From positions 310,001 to 374,000 of the forward strand of contig NZ_VNIB01000001.1 in assembly GCF_008124615.1 (NCBI RefSeq): a stretch of DNA of 64,000 nucleotides, written 5' to 3'. Position numbers and translations under genes: made by a program. The notes beneath the pieces were generated by a model. It was given only the letters and a program-made list of their open reading frames with translations. It was not told where the DNA came from and ran no database searches. The DNA is from Geothermobacter ehrlichii. GTDB lineage: Bacteria > Desulfobacterota > Desulfuromonadia > Desulfuromonadales > Geothermobacteraceae. The stretch's first letter is position 1. Each line of letters starts with the position of its first letter. Positions 51,307-59,773 of the stretch are shown here, piece by piece.

Positions 51307-51609
51307 TCAACGGTCCTCGAAGATATACTTGAGCAGACTTTTGGCGACCTTTTCCGGATCGGGATCGTAGCTGCCATCGGCCACCTGCTGTTTCAGCCTG
51401 GCCACTTTTTCGGCTCGGGCGGCGTCGTTGGCCGGTTCCGACCGATCCAGCCGGGCGGCCTCGCGGGCGAAGGAAGATATTTTGACTTTGTCGACCGCGG
51501 GTGTGGTTTCGCCGGCAACCTTGTTCTCCTTGCGATCCGGTTGCGTGTTCGGTTCCCCCATCCTGCCCGTGTTGATCAATGGTTTTCCGGTGTGAATCTT
51601 GACAGTCAT
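51307..51609 (-). CDS. flgM: Anti-sigma-28 factor FlgM
   Basis: A 100-residue protein with disordered N-terminus and C-terminal sigma-binding helices (ARAEKVARLKQQVADGSYDP, EKVAKSLLKYIFEDR). FlgM holds FliA until the hook is finished and FlgM is exported. ATG 51609 follows AAGGTGG; the extension to 51630 is not needed. A sigma-28 promoter lies 90-125 bp upstream, so FlgM is made under control of its own target. Confidence 0.92.
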   Translation of the reverse strand: MTVKIHTGKPLINTGRMGEPNTQPDRKENKVAGETTPAVDKVKISSFAREAARLDRSEPANDAARAEKVARLKQQVADGSYDPDPEKVAKSLLKYIFEDR

Positions 51610-51706
51610 GATGTCCACCTTTGTTGGCAATGCCTTCGGGGCAACGGCTCCATCGGGAGCAGTGGTAAAGAGTTGGCAATGGCAGTTGATTCTTTACCTG
51701 ATCCTC

Positions 51707-51734
51707 GTATCGACGCAAGACGGCGTCAAGTTTA
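51707..51734 (-). promoter_or_regulatory. Sigma-28 promoter of flgM-flgN-flgK-flgL
   Basis: TAAA (51734-51731) and GTCGATAC (51714-51707) are separated by 16 nt, with 6/8 match to GCCGATAA. The leader to flgM is about 90 nt. Confidence 0.68.
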
Positions 51735-51784
51735 GCAAAAAATCACAGAAAAGAGCAGGGGCATTCCCGGGGGGGCTGCTGTCC

Positions 51785-52096
51785 CTAGGGAATCCTGTTT
51801 TTGGTCTGTTGACGGCTCAGCCGTTCGTACAGGGTCCGGCCGATGCCGAGGCCGTTGCCCCGACCGGCGATTTGCCGGGCGATTTCGATATCCATCATCT
51901 CCCGGTAGATGTCTCTGCCGGCGTCCTTGTCCAGCAGGCCGCTGTCGGGCACGGTCGCGTGCATGCCCTTGAGCATCGACTGGATGAACAGGGCCTCGAA
52001 TTCGCGGCAGGCCTGACGCAGTTCGGCGTTTTTGTCCGATGTTTTTTCCCCTTTTCCGAATGAAAGTTCAGTCGGAAGAAGACCGGGGATCTTCAT
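51785..52096 (-). CDS. flgJ: FlgJ-like rod-binding protein, short form
   Basis: A 103-residue protein with the rod-binding domain of FlgJ (LRQACREFEALFIQSMLKGM, DIYREMMDIEIARQIAGRG) but no muramidase domain. The short form is common outside Enterobacteria. It starts at ATG 52096, 12 bp after flgI. Confidence 0.9.
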   Translation of the reverse strand: MKIPGLLPTELSFGKGEKTSDKNAELRQACREFEALFIQSMLKGMHATVPDSGLLDKDAGRDIYREMMDIEIARQIAGRGNGLGIGRTLYERLSRQQTKNRIP

Positions 52097-52108
52097 GCTT
52101 TACTCCCG

Positions 52109-53200
52109 TCAGAGAATGACCAGTTCGGCATGCAGGGCGCCCGATGCCTTGATCGCCTGCAGAATGGCGATCAGGTCGCGTGGCGAGGCGCCGATGGCAT
52201 TGAGTGCCCGGGCGATTTCGGCGATCGATACCCCCATGGGCAGAACGACCAGCTCACCGCTGCCTTCACTGACTTCGATGTCCGTTTTCGGGCTGGCGAC
52301 GGTCTTGCCTCCGGGAGCCAGCGCCTGAGCCTGGGAGACCTCGGTTTGTTCGTTGATGACCAGGCTGAGGTTGCCGTGCGAAACGGCGACGGTATCGATA
52401 CGGACATCCCTGCCCATGACAATGGTGCCGGTCTTTTCGTTGACCACGATCCGGGCGGGAGCGTCCGGCTGGATCTCGAGGTTTTCGACTTCGCTCAGGA
52501 AACCGACGAGCCGTCCCCGGTAGGATTCCGGCAGGCGGATGCTGACGCTGGCGCCGTCCCTCGGACGGCATATGTCGGATCCGAAATGTCTGTTGATCGC
52601 CTGCGCGATGCGGGCGACGGTGGTGAAATCGTTGTCGTCCATCCGGTAGGTCAGCAGGCCGTCTGCCGGCAAGTCAATCCGGACGCCCTGTTCGACTATG
52701 CCGCCTGCCGGTATGCGTCCCACCGTCGGGTGGTTTTTCTGCACCTTGGCGGCCTTGCCGCCGAAGGAGAGGGAACCGACGACCACCGGCCCCTGGGCGA
52801 CGGCGTAGATTTTTCCGTCCGGTCCCTGCAGGGGAGTGAGCAGCAGGGTGCCGCCGGCGAGGGATTTGGCATCGCCGATCGACGAAATGGTGACGTCGAC
52901 TCTGTTGCCGGGACTGGCGAAGGGAGGCAGCTGCGCCGTCACCATGACCGCGGCGACGTTGGAAATCTTGACGTCGTTCCGGTTGACGGTAATGCCCATG
53001 CGGTCGAGCATGTTGACCAGGGACTGAATGGTGAACTGGGTGCTTTTGCTGTCGCCGGTTCCGTTGAGACCCACGACCAGTCCGTAGCCGACCAGCTGGT
53101 TGGAACGGACACCGTCGAGATGGGCGACGTCCTTGAGGCGTACCGCCTGGGCGGGAAGGGCGAAGATGAGTGTCAGAATGATGATGCTCAGATACCGCAT
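52109..53200 (-). CDS. flgI: Flagellar P-ring protein FlgI
   Basis: A 363-residue periplasmic ring subunit. Signal peptide MRYLSIIILTLIFALPAQA, then VRLKDVAHLDGVRSNQLVGYG. Conserved blocks: GLNGTGDS, LLTPLQGPDGKIYAVAQGPV, IVMGRDVRIDTVAVSHGNLS. Full length for the family. It starts at ATG 53200. Confidence 0.97.
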   Translation of the reverse strand: MRYLSIIILTLIFALPAQAVRLKDVAHLDGVRSNQLVGYGLVVGLNGTGDSKSTQFTIQSLVNMLDRMGITVNRNDVKISNVAAVMVTAQLPPFASPGNRVDVTISSIGDAKSLAGGTLLLTPLQGPDGKIYAVAQGPVVVGSLSFGGKAAKVQKNHPTVGRIPAGGIVEQGVRIDLPADGLLTYRMDDNDFTTVARIAQAINRHFGSDICRPRDGASVSIRLPESYRGRLVGFLSEVENLEIQPDAPARIVVNEKTGTIVMGRDVRIDTVAVSHGNLSLVINEQTEVSQAQALAPGGKTVASPKTDIEVSEGSGELVVLPMGVSIAEIARALNAIGASPRDLIAILQAIKASGALHAELVIL

Positions 53201-53219
53201 GGACGAAGCCTCCCGAGCC

Positions 53220-53906
53220 TCAGAAGGGCCAGATGTTGTCGAGAACCCGGGTCATCCAGCCAGGCTTCTGCTTGTCGCTGACCACACCCTTGCCGGTGTA
53301 GGCGATGCGGGCGTCGAGAATGTATTTCGAATCGACGATGTTGCCGGAGGTAATGTCGGTCGGCCGCACCAGTCCTGTCAGCTGGATGTACTGGGTTTCG
53401 TTGTTGACCGTGACCGCCTTGTTCCCTTCGATGCGCAGGTTGCCGTTGGGCAGCACTTCGACCACCTGGGTGGTCAGGGTGGCGACCAGGTCTTCCTTGC
53501 GGGTGGTCTTGCCGCCGCCCTGGAAATCGTTCTTGTAGCTGGCCGACAGGAGCTTGGCCGGGTCGATGCCGCTGGCCAGGTGAGCCAGGTCCTTCTCGAA
53601 ACGGAAGAATTTGGTGATGTCGGCCGAGATCGAACTCGAACGGTCCGTTTCTGTCGTGGCCTCCTTGCTTGCGCTTGCCCGTTCGTAGATGGCGACGGTC
53701 ACGATGTCGCCCACCCGCCGCGCTTTCAGGTCAGTAAACAGGTCGCCGCCGCGATCGGCCCAGATCGAGCCGGCCGGCCGGTCTGGTGGGGGCGGGGACG
53801 GCGGAGCCGGAATGGCGCCCCGAAGCTGTGGGGGCGGTGCCTGCGGCGGTGGAGCGCAGGCCGCGAGCGGAAGGACAAGAGCTATCATCAGCCAGGTTCT
53901 CTTCAT
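53220..53906 (-). CDS. flgH: Flagellar L-ring lipoprotein FlgH
   Basis: A 228-residue outer-membrane lipoprotein. The lipobox is LAAC (about residue 17), followed by a Pro-rich linker. Conserved segments: GSIWADRGGDLFTDLKARRV, GDIVTVAIYERASASKEA, LRIEGNKAVTVNNETQYIQL. It forms the L ring. It starts at ATG 53906, adjacent to flgA. Confidence 0.95.
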   Translation of the reverse strand: MKRTWLMIALVLPLAACAPPPQAPPPQLRGAIPAPPSPPPPDRPAGSIWADRGGDLFTDLKARRVGDIVTVAIYERASASKEATTETDRSSSISADITKFFRFEKDLAHLASGIDPAKLLSASYKNDFQGGGKTTRKEDLVATLTTQVVEVLPNGNLRIEGNKAVTVNNETQYIQLTGLVRPTDITSGNIVDSKYILDARIAYTGKGVVSDKQKPGWMTRVLDNIWPF

Positions 53907-53908
53907 GG

Positions 53909-54856
53909 TCAGAACTCCACCCTGACCTGCCCGGGTCCGGTGACCCGGCAGAGTATGATCTTCTGTGATCCGATGTTGCGTACCGGGATGGTTTCGCCCG
54001 GTTTGCCGTCCCGTTTGGCGATGCCCTTGGCGGACAGACTGAGGGCACCGCTTCTGAGAACGATGGTGACCGGTTGGCCACGCCTGACGACGGGCGGTGT
54101 TGCGACCACGCCGTGGGTGAGGACGTCGCCACGGCGCAGGGAGCGTTTCAGTTTCTTGCCCGGCAGCTCTTCCATCTGAAAAAACGGCTGGTGAAGACGG
54201 TTGATCTCGCGTTCGGCCAGGGTTACGTCGTCGGCGCCGAGCAGCGTTCCCCTGGGCAGATCCCGGGTCAGAACGGCAACCCTGGCCCGGCCGACGACCT
54301 CCCCCCGAACGGTCAGGTTGCGTTCGACCCGGCCGTTGACCCGGAAGATCAGGTTGAAGCTGCGGGTCTTGAGCAGGTCGGGATCGGACGGACGCACCTC
54401 GCTGCGCAGCTCTCCCCTCGGCAGAACGAAGGGGGGCGGGAACTGCAGGTTTTGGAACGAGAGCCGGACGCCGGGGTAGTTCCGGCTCTGTTTGACAAGG
54501 TAGTCGTCGAGGATCCGGCGCAGGCGTTCCGTTCCGACGCGGATGCCGCCTCTTTTCACGACAACGACATCGGCACCGGTAAATACGCTGCCGGACAGGT
54601 CCGGATCGATCTGGAGAAGCCGCTGGCGCAGTTCAAGGCTGTCGATTCTGACTTCCTGCCCCGGTCGCGGAGCCGGTCCCAGGCGCAGGTTCTCCAGGTA
54701 GGCTTTCATGTTCCGGTCCGCCTCGATGTCGGCGATCTCTCCCAGGGTCAGTTCGCTGCCATCGATGATAGCACGCTGGCGCCAGTCGATGGTCAGCGCC
54801 TGCGCGGCGCCGGTCGAGAACAGAAGGAGCAGGATGCATGAAAGCCAGGATTTCAT
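53909..54856 (-). CDS. flgA: Flagellar P-ring assembly chaperone FlgA
   Basis: A 315-residue periplasmic protein with signal peptide (MKSWLSCILLLLFSTGAAQA) and a C-terminal SAF domain (VAVLTRDLPRGTLLGADDVT, VTIVLRSGALSLSAKGIAK). It aids P-ring assembly. It starts at ATG 54856, 12 bp after flgG. Confidence 0.93.
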   Translation of the reverse strand: MKSWLSCILLLLFSTGAAQALTIDWRQRAIIDGSELTLGEIADIEADRNMKAYLENLRLGPAPRPGQEVRIDSLELRQRLLQIDPDLSGSVFTGADVVVVKRGGIRVGTERLRRILDDYLVKQSRNYPGVRLSFQNLQFPPPFVLPRGELRSEVRPSDPDLLKTRSFNLIFRVNGRVERNLTVRGEVVGRARVAVLTRDLPRGTLLGADDVTLAEREINRLHQPFFQMEELPGKKLKRSLRRGDVLTHGVVATPPVVRRGQPVTIVLRSGALSLSAKGIAKRDGKPGETIPVRNIGSQKIILCRVTGPGQVRVEF

Positions 54857-54868
54857 CGTTGCGATCCG

Positions 54869-55654
54869 TCAGGCCAGGTTGTTGGTCATCTGCAGCATTT
54901 CGTCGGCGGTCTTGATCGCCTTGGAATTGATCTCGTACGCCCGCTGGCCGGCGATCATGGCCACCATTTCCTCCATGACGCTGACGTTGCTCCCTTCGAG
55001 ATAGCCCTGGGAGATGGTGCCCAGACCGAGTTCTCCGGGAATGCCCGTTGTCGGTGCGCCGGAGGCCGGGGTTTCCTTGAGCAGGTTGCGGCCGATGCTG
55101 AACAGGCCGGCCGGGTTGCTGAAGGTGGCCAACTCGAGCTGGCCGATCTGGCTGCCGGCCGAGCTTCCGTCGAGGAAGGCTTCAACGGTTCCGTCTTCGT
55201 GGATGGCTACCCGGGTGGCATTCTCGGGGATGGTGATCTCGGGGATGACGGGATAGCCGTCGGAGGTGACCAGGCGGCCGGTGCTGTCCTTCTTCAATGC
55301 GCCGGCGCGGGTGTAGACCGTTTCACCGTTGGGCAGCTGCACCTGGAAGAAACCGTCGCCTTCGATCGCCAGGTCGAGCTCGTTGCCGGTCTGAATGATG
55401 TCGCCCGGGGTGAAGATCTTCTGCACGGCTGCAGTCCGGGTTCCGAGCCCGATCTGAATGCCGGTTGGAACTTCCGTTCCGGTGCTGCTGGTGCCGCCGG
55501 CATTGCGAATGGTCTGATAGAGCAGGTCCTGAAAATCGGCCCGGCTCTTCTTGAAGCCGGTGGTGTTGACGTTGGCCAGGTTGTTGGCGATGACGTCCAT
55601 GTTGAGCTGCTGGGCTTCCATGCCGGATGCCGCGATGGAAAGCGCCTTGATCAT
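54869..55654 (-). CDS. flgG: Flagellar distal-rod protein FlgG
   Basis: A 261-residue rod protein. The N-terminus [40 protein letters not shown] is diagnostic, and the C-terminus [20 protein letters not shown] is the basal-body rod signature. It starts at ATG 55654. Confidence 0.97.
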   Translation of the reverse strand: MIKALSIAASGMEAQQLNMDVIANNLANVNTTGFKKSRADFQDLLYQTIRNAGGTSSTGTEVPTGIQIGLGTRTAAVQKIFTPGDIIQTGNELDLAIEGDGFFQVQLPNGETVYTRAGALKKDSTGRLVTSDGYPVIPEITIPENATRVAIHEDGTVEAFLDGSSAGSQIGQLELATFSNPAGLFSIGRNLLKETPASGAPTTGIPGELGLGTISQGYLEGSNVSVMEEMVAMIAGQRAYEINSKAIKTADEMLQMTNNLA

Positions 55655-55670
55655 GGTTCCACTCCTTTGC

Positions 55671-56408
55671 CTAGAAAGCGCCTATCTCCGCCGCCTTGGT
55701 GGCGAGCTGGCCGTAGGCCTTGATCAGTTTCTGGTAGGCTTCGAAATCCCGTTCGTATGACACCATCCGGGTCATTTCCGTCAGGGGACTGACGTTGGCC
55801 GTCTCGATCCACCCCTGCAACAGCTTTGGATTGTCCATCGGCAGGGGGGACGTTCCCTGCGGGGCGGCCAGCAGCCCGCGCCCTTTGCGCGTCAGGGTGA
55901 CATCGTCCGGAAAGTCGACCAGCTGCAGCCGTCCCACCTGCTGGCCGTCGCGCAGTATCGTTCCGTCGGGATCGATCTCGATCCGTCCGCCTGCCGGCAG
56001 GGTGATGGGGCCGCCTTCACCGAGAACCGGATAGCCCGCGCCGGTGAGCAGAACGCCATCCGGCGAGCGGGAAAAATTACCCTGGCGGGTATAGAACTCG
56101 CCGCCGGTCTTCGGATCCTGCACCCGGAAATAGCCGCGTCCGATGATGGCGACATCGAGGGGATTGCCGCTCTTTTTCAGCTCGCCCGGGGTGTTGTCCC
56201 GGGAAACCCGCTGCAATCTGGCGGTGGTGACCAGGTCTCCCCCCTGTTGCGCACGAACCAGCGCGGCGTCGAAGCCGGGAACATCCCGTCTGAAGCCGGG
56301 CGTGTTGGTGTTGGCCAGGTTGTTGGTAATGATGTCGATGGCCCGCAGGCGGCTCATGGCGCCCGAGGCCGCCGAAACCAGGCCGGCGTTGTAGGCCGTA
56401 TCCGTCAT
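55671..56408 (-). CDS. flgF: Flagellar rod protein FlgF
   Basis: A 245-residue rod protein of the FlgF/FlgG family ([20 protein letters not shown], then [20 protein letters not shown]). It lies directly upstream of flgG in the usual order and is shorter than FlgG. It starts at ATG 56408 overlapping the DUF2802-type gene by ATGA. Confidence 0.9.
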   Translation of the reverse strand: MTDTAYNAGLVSAASGAMSRLRAIDIITNNLANTNTPGFRRDVPGFDAALVRAQQGGDLVTTARLQRVSRDNTPGELKKSGNPLDVAIIGRGYFRVQDPKTGGEFYTRQGNFSRSPDGVLLTGAGYPVLGEGGPITLPAGGRIEIDPDGTILRDGQQVGRLQLVDFPDDVTLTRKGRGLLAAPQGTSPLPMDNPKLLQGWIETANVSPLTEMTRMVSYERDFEAYQKLIKAYGQLATKAAEIGAF

Positions 56409-56812
56409 GCCGCGATCTCCTCCGGATCGGAAGCGAGCGGCCGCAGGCTGGCCAGTTTGACCAGCTGCTCCGCTTCGCCCTTGCCGATTTCGAGTATCTG
56501 GGCGATCTGGGCCGGGTCGAGCCCGTGCGACGCCAGCGAATTGATGTAGCGATACCGGTCCGACATGTTGCCGGCCGTCACCTGCTGGCGGATCATCGCT
56601 TTCATGTTGGCGGCCAGCAGATCGGTATCGAAAGCGGCCTTTTCCACAGCCGGTTTTGCTTCTTCATTTTCAGAGATCCTGCTGCTGACCCTGACCAGTT
56701 GCCGGCTGAGCCGGTTGAGCTTCAGAAAGAGAAGGATGAAGCAGGCCAGACTGACCAGGGTTGTGCCGGCGAGAAGCATGAAGGTGTATTCGGGCCTGAA
56801 CATGGAACTCAT
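56405..56812 (-). CDS. Single-pass membrane protein, DUF2802-like
   Basis: A 135-residue protein with one transmembrane helix (TFMLLAGTTLVSLACFILLFL), a coiled linker and a C-terminal helix-turn-helix-like stretch (GLDPAQIAQILEIGKGEAEQ) resembling DUF2802 proteins that occur next to fliA in flagellar clusters. It overlaps fliA and flgF by ATGA on each side, so it is coupled in the operon. A second ATG at 56803 is possible. Function unknown. Confidence 0.7.
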   Translation of the reverse strand: MSSMFRPEYTFMLLAGTTLVSLACFILLFLKLNRLSRQLVRVSSRISENEEAKPAVEKAAFDTDLLAANMKAMIRQQVTAGNMSDRYRYINSLASHGLDPAQIAQILEIGKGEAEQLVKLASLRPLASDPEEIAA

Positions 56813-57579
56813 TCTCCCTTCGCCTTTTTCGGGAGCGGCGGCATCGTCGTGCGGCGGCTCAGCTTGACCTTCAGCTTCAGCAGGGCCTGGCTGTGAATCT
56901 GCGACACCCGGCCTTCGGAGATGCCGAGAACCTCGGCGATTTCCTTCTGCGTCAGTTCCTCGTGATAGTAGAGCGCCACCACCAGCCGTTCCTTTTCGGA
57001 CAGCTTGCTGATATGTTCCGCCATCTCCCGGGTCAGATCCGCCGCCTCCAGTTCGTCGAGCGGGCTCTTGCCGTTTTCGTCCTCGAGGTTTTCGATGATG
57101 GTCCGTCCGCCTCCATGGTCGTCGAGGGATTCGTTGAGGCTGATGCAGCCCAGGTAGGAGACTTCGCCGAGCAGCGACTGGTATTCTTCCAGGGGCATGT
57201 CGAGTTCGGCGGCGATCTCCTCTTCTTCCGGCGCCCGTCCGAGCTTGCGTTCGAGGCGTTCGATGGTACGGGCCAGTCGGGCGTGTTTTTCGCGCAGGCT
57301 GCGCGAGAACCAGTCCATGCGACGGACCTCGTCCAGCACCGCTCCGCGGATGCGCCGTTCGGCGAAGGTCTTGAACTGGACGCCCTTGGACGGATCGTAG
57401 CGGTTGGCGGCGTCGACCAGTCCCAGCATGGCGGCGCTGCAGATCTCGTCCTTGTTGACGAAGGTCGGCACCTGGGTGACCATGCGTTCGACAAGGAAGT
57501 TGACCAGCGGCAGGTGAGCGCGGATCAGCTGGTCCCGGTCGAGCAGCCCGGTTTCGGTGTAGGTGGCGGTTTCGTTCAT
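56809..57579 (-). CDS. fliA: Flagellar sigma factor FliA (sigma-28)
   Basis: A 256-residue sigma factor of the FliA/WhiG group. Region 2 (DRDQLIRAHLPLVNFLVERM, NRYDPSKGVQFKTFAERRIR), region 3 (ARLARTIERLERKLGRAPEE) and region 4 (YYHEELTQKEIAEVLGISEG) are complete. It should read the TAAA-N16-GCCGATAA promoters in this window, and be held by FlgM. It starts at ATG 57579 overlapping flhG. Confidence 0.94.
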   Translation of the reverse strand: MNETATYTETGLLDRDQLIRAHLPLVNFLVERMVTQVPTFVNKDEICSAAMLGLVDAANRYDPSKGVQFKTFAERRIRGAVLDEVRRMDWFSRSLREKHARLARTIERLERKLGRAPEEEEIAAELDMPLEEYQSLLGEVSYLGCISLNESLDDHGGGRTIIENLEDENGKSPLDELEAADLTREMAEHISKLSEKERLVVALYYHEELTQKEIAEVLGISEGRVSQIHSQALLKLKVKLSRRTTMPPLPKKAKGE

Positions 57580-58484
57580 GATTCACCTCCCTGATTCAGG
57601 GTGAAAAAGCGTTTCCAGAAAAATTGCACGGTCCCCTTGGGGGCCTGTTCCGTCGGTGTCGCCAGGGCGCGGGCCAGGGCCTCGAAGGCGGAACTCGTTT
57701 TCTGGTTGGGGAAGAGTTCCACCACCGGTTTCTGCCGACGGACGGCTTCCTGCATTCGGGGGTTTTGCGGAATGCAGCCGAGATAGTCGATGGAGATGTC
57801 AAGGTAGCGGTTGGAGACGATGGTCAGCTTCTGGTAGACATCCAACCCCTCGTCGATCTGCTGCACCTGATTCACCACCAGGTGAAACGACTTCTGGTGA
57901 TAACGGGTCGAAAGGAGTTTCATCAGGGCGTAGGCATCGGTGATGGCGGTCGGTTCGGGCGTGGTGACCACCAGGATATCCTGTGCCGCGACGTTGAAGT
58001 AGGTGACGTTCTCCGAGATGCCCGCTTCGGTGTCGATCAGCACCAGGTCGAATCGTCCGTGCAGGCTGTCGAGATCGTCGAGAAAGCGCCGTTTCTGGTC
58101 GGTGTTCAGGTGGGTCAGGTGCTGCAGGCCCGACCCGGCCGGAAGGATGCTGATGCCGGCGGGCCCGCTGGTCATGATCTCGGTCAGGGAGCGTTCGCCG
58201 GCGAAATAGTGGTTCAGGTTGTAGCGGGGGGTCAGGCCGCACATGACATCGATGTTGGCCAGACCCAGATCGGCGTCGATGACCAGAACCCTCTTGCCCA
58301 TGCGCGCCAGGACGACGGCGACGTTGGTGGCGATGGAGGTTTTGCCGACGCCGCCCTTGCCGCTGGTGATGGAGATCACCCGCGCCGCAGGGGCTGAGGC
58401 CGTGCCGCTGTCGACGGCGGTGAGCCGGTGCTGGCGGCTGCGCAGGGTTCCCGCCTGATCAAAGCGTCCGTGGATGACGTTCAT
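57576..58484 (-). CDS. flhG: Flagellar number regulator FlhG (MinD-like ATPase)
   Basis: A 302-residue ParA/MinD-type ATPase with deviant Walker A (SGKGGVGKTS at about residues 41-50), DADLGLANIDVMCGL and a second Asp in LVLIDTEAG. FlhG limits the number of flagella by acting on FlhF. ATG 58484 has GAGGTG upstream. It overlaps fliA and lies 11 bp after flhF. Confidence 0.93.
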   Translation of the reverse strand: MNVIHGRFDQAGTLRSRQHRLTAVDSGTASAPAARVISITSGKGGVGKTSIATNVAVVLARMGKRVLVIDADLGLANIDVMCGLTPRYNLNHYFAGERSLTEIMTSGPAGISILPAGSGLQHLTHLNTDQKRRFLDDLDSLHGRFDLVLIDTEAGISENVTYFNVAAQDILVVTTPEPTAITDAYALMKLLSTRYHQKSFHLVVNQVQQIDEGLDVYQKLTIVSNRYLDISIDYLGCIPQNPRMQEAVRRQKPVVELFPNQKTSSAFEALARALATPTEQAPKGTVQFFWKRFFTLNQGGES

Positions 58485-58495
58485 CGAATTCACCT

Positions 58496-59773
58496 CTACT
58501 GCTGTCCCAGAATGCATTCGGCAACCACCTTCGGTTCGGCGGCCAGAATGTCTTCGGGAACTCTCTGGCCGTTGGTCAGACAGGATATCGGCAGGTTCTG
58601 TCGCAAAGGGATGTCGAGCAGGGCGCCGCGCTGCGCTGTTTCGTCCACCTTGCTGAAGATCAGGCTGGCCAGTGGAATGCGGCGGAAACTGCCGACGATG
58701 TCGACCAGGTCGCGGCCGCGGGTTCCGGTGGCCAGCACGAGATGGTTTTCGGTTCTGGCTTCGGGGCCGAGAAAGGCGGCGATTTCGGCCATGCCGGCCT
58801 CGTCGCGATGACAGCGGCCGCTGGTATCGATCAGGATCAGGTCCTTGTCGCTGTGGCGGGCGAAAGCCGTCTGCAGCTGTTCCGGAGAGTAGATCACCTC
58901 GACCGGCAGGTTCATGATCTCGCCGTAGACGCGCAGCTGCTCGGCCGCCGCGATGCGGTAGGTGTCGATGGTGAACAGGGCGAGCCGGCCCGAATGCCGC
59001 TGCAGGTAGCTGGCCGCCAGTTTGGCGATGGTGGTGGTCTTGCCGACGCCGGTCGGTCCGACCAGGGCGAGCCGTTTCTGCCCCTGTCCGCCGGCGAAGG
59101 GATGGGTGAACTGCACCAGGTCGCTGATGGTGTCGAGGAAGAACTGGTTGAGATAGGACGGGTCGGCCAGCTGCTGCGGATGGAGCCGCTCGCCGGCGTA
59201 GCGGGCCAGGGTCTCGGCGGTGGCGTCTTCGAGGTCGTGCGCCTTGAGGCTGGCGACCAGCTGTTCGATGACGGCGTCCTTGGCGGGCTTTTGCTGCCAG
59301 GGCGGCTGCGGCTGCACCGGCGCTGCCGGTTGCGGTGCCGGCTGTTGCACCGGCCGGTTGAGTTCGCGAATGGCCGCCTTGAGTTCTTCCAGTTCCGAAC
59401 GCAGGGCCGAAACATCCTGGCGGGCGAGCTGCTCTCGCAGGCTCTGGATCTCCGCCTCGACCGGATCGATGACTTTCCGCTGCCGCCAGATGTCCCGGTA
59501 GTCGATGCGATCGGCGACGGCGGCTCTTGTCGTCGCCTTGCCGCCCCGGCGGCCTTTGCCGGCAGGAGCTTCGACCGGCCGGGTTTCAGTTGCGGCGCCG
59601 CTGTCGTCTTCCTCGATGGCCGCGGTGATTTCGATCCGGGGGCGGCCGAGAAGACCGAGACCGTTTTTGCGGATGGTCCGGGTCGAGAGGATCAGGGCGT
59701 CCGGTCCGAAGGTCTCCTTGACCTTCTTCAGGGCCGCGGCCATGCTGTCGGCTTCGAACACTTTAACCTGCAT
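58496..59773 (-). CDS. flhF: Flagellar placement GTPase FlhF
   Basis: A 425-residue SRP-type GTPase that sets the pole of flagellar assembly. It has an N-terminal basic/linker region (TRTIRKNGLGLLGRPRIEIT), then an NG domain: GPTGVGKTTTIAKLAA, DTYRIAAAEQLRVYGEI and DTSGRCHRDE. It starts at ATG 59773, overlapping flhA by 11 bp. Confidence 0.94.
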   Translation of the reverse strand: MQVKVFEADSMAAALKKVKETFGPDALILSTRTIRKNGLGLLGRPRIEITAAIEEDDSGAATETRPVEAPAGKGRRGGKATTRAAVADRIDYRDIWRQRKVIDPVEAEIQSLREQLARQDVSALRSELEELKAAIRELNRPVQQPAPQPAAPVQPQPPWQQKPAKDAVIEQLVASLKAHDLEDATAETLARYAGERLHPQQLADPSYLNQFFLDTISDLVQFTHPFAGGQGQKRLALVGPTGVGKTTTIAKLAASYLQRHSGRLALFTIDTYRIAAAEQLRVYGEIMNLPVEVIYSPEQLQTAFARHSDKDLILIDTSGRCHRDEAGMAEIAAFLGPEARTENHLVLATGTRGRDLVDIVGSFRRIPLASLIFSKVDETAQRGALLDIPLRQNLPISCLTNGQRVPEDILAAEPKVVAECILGQQ

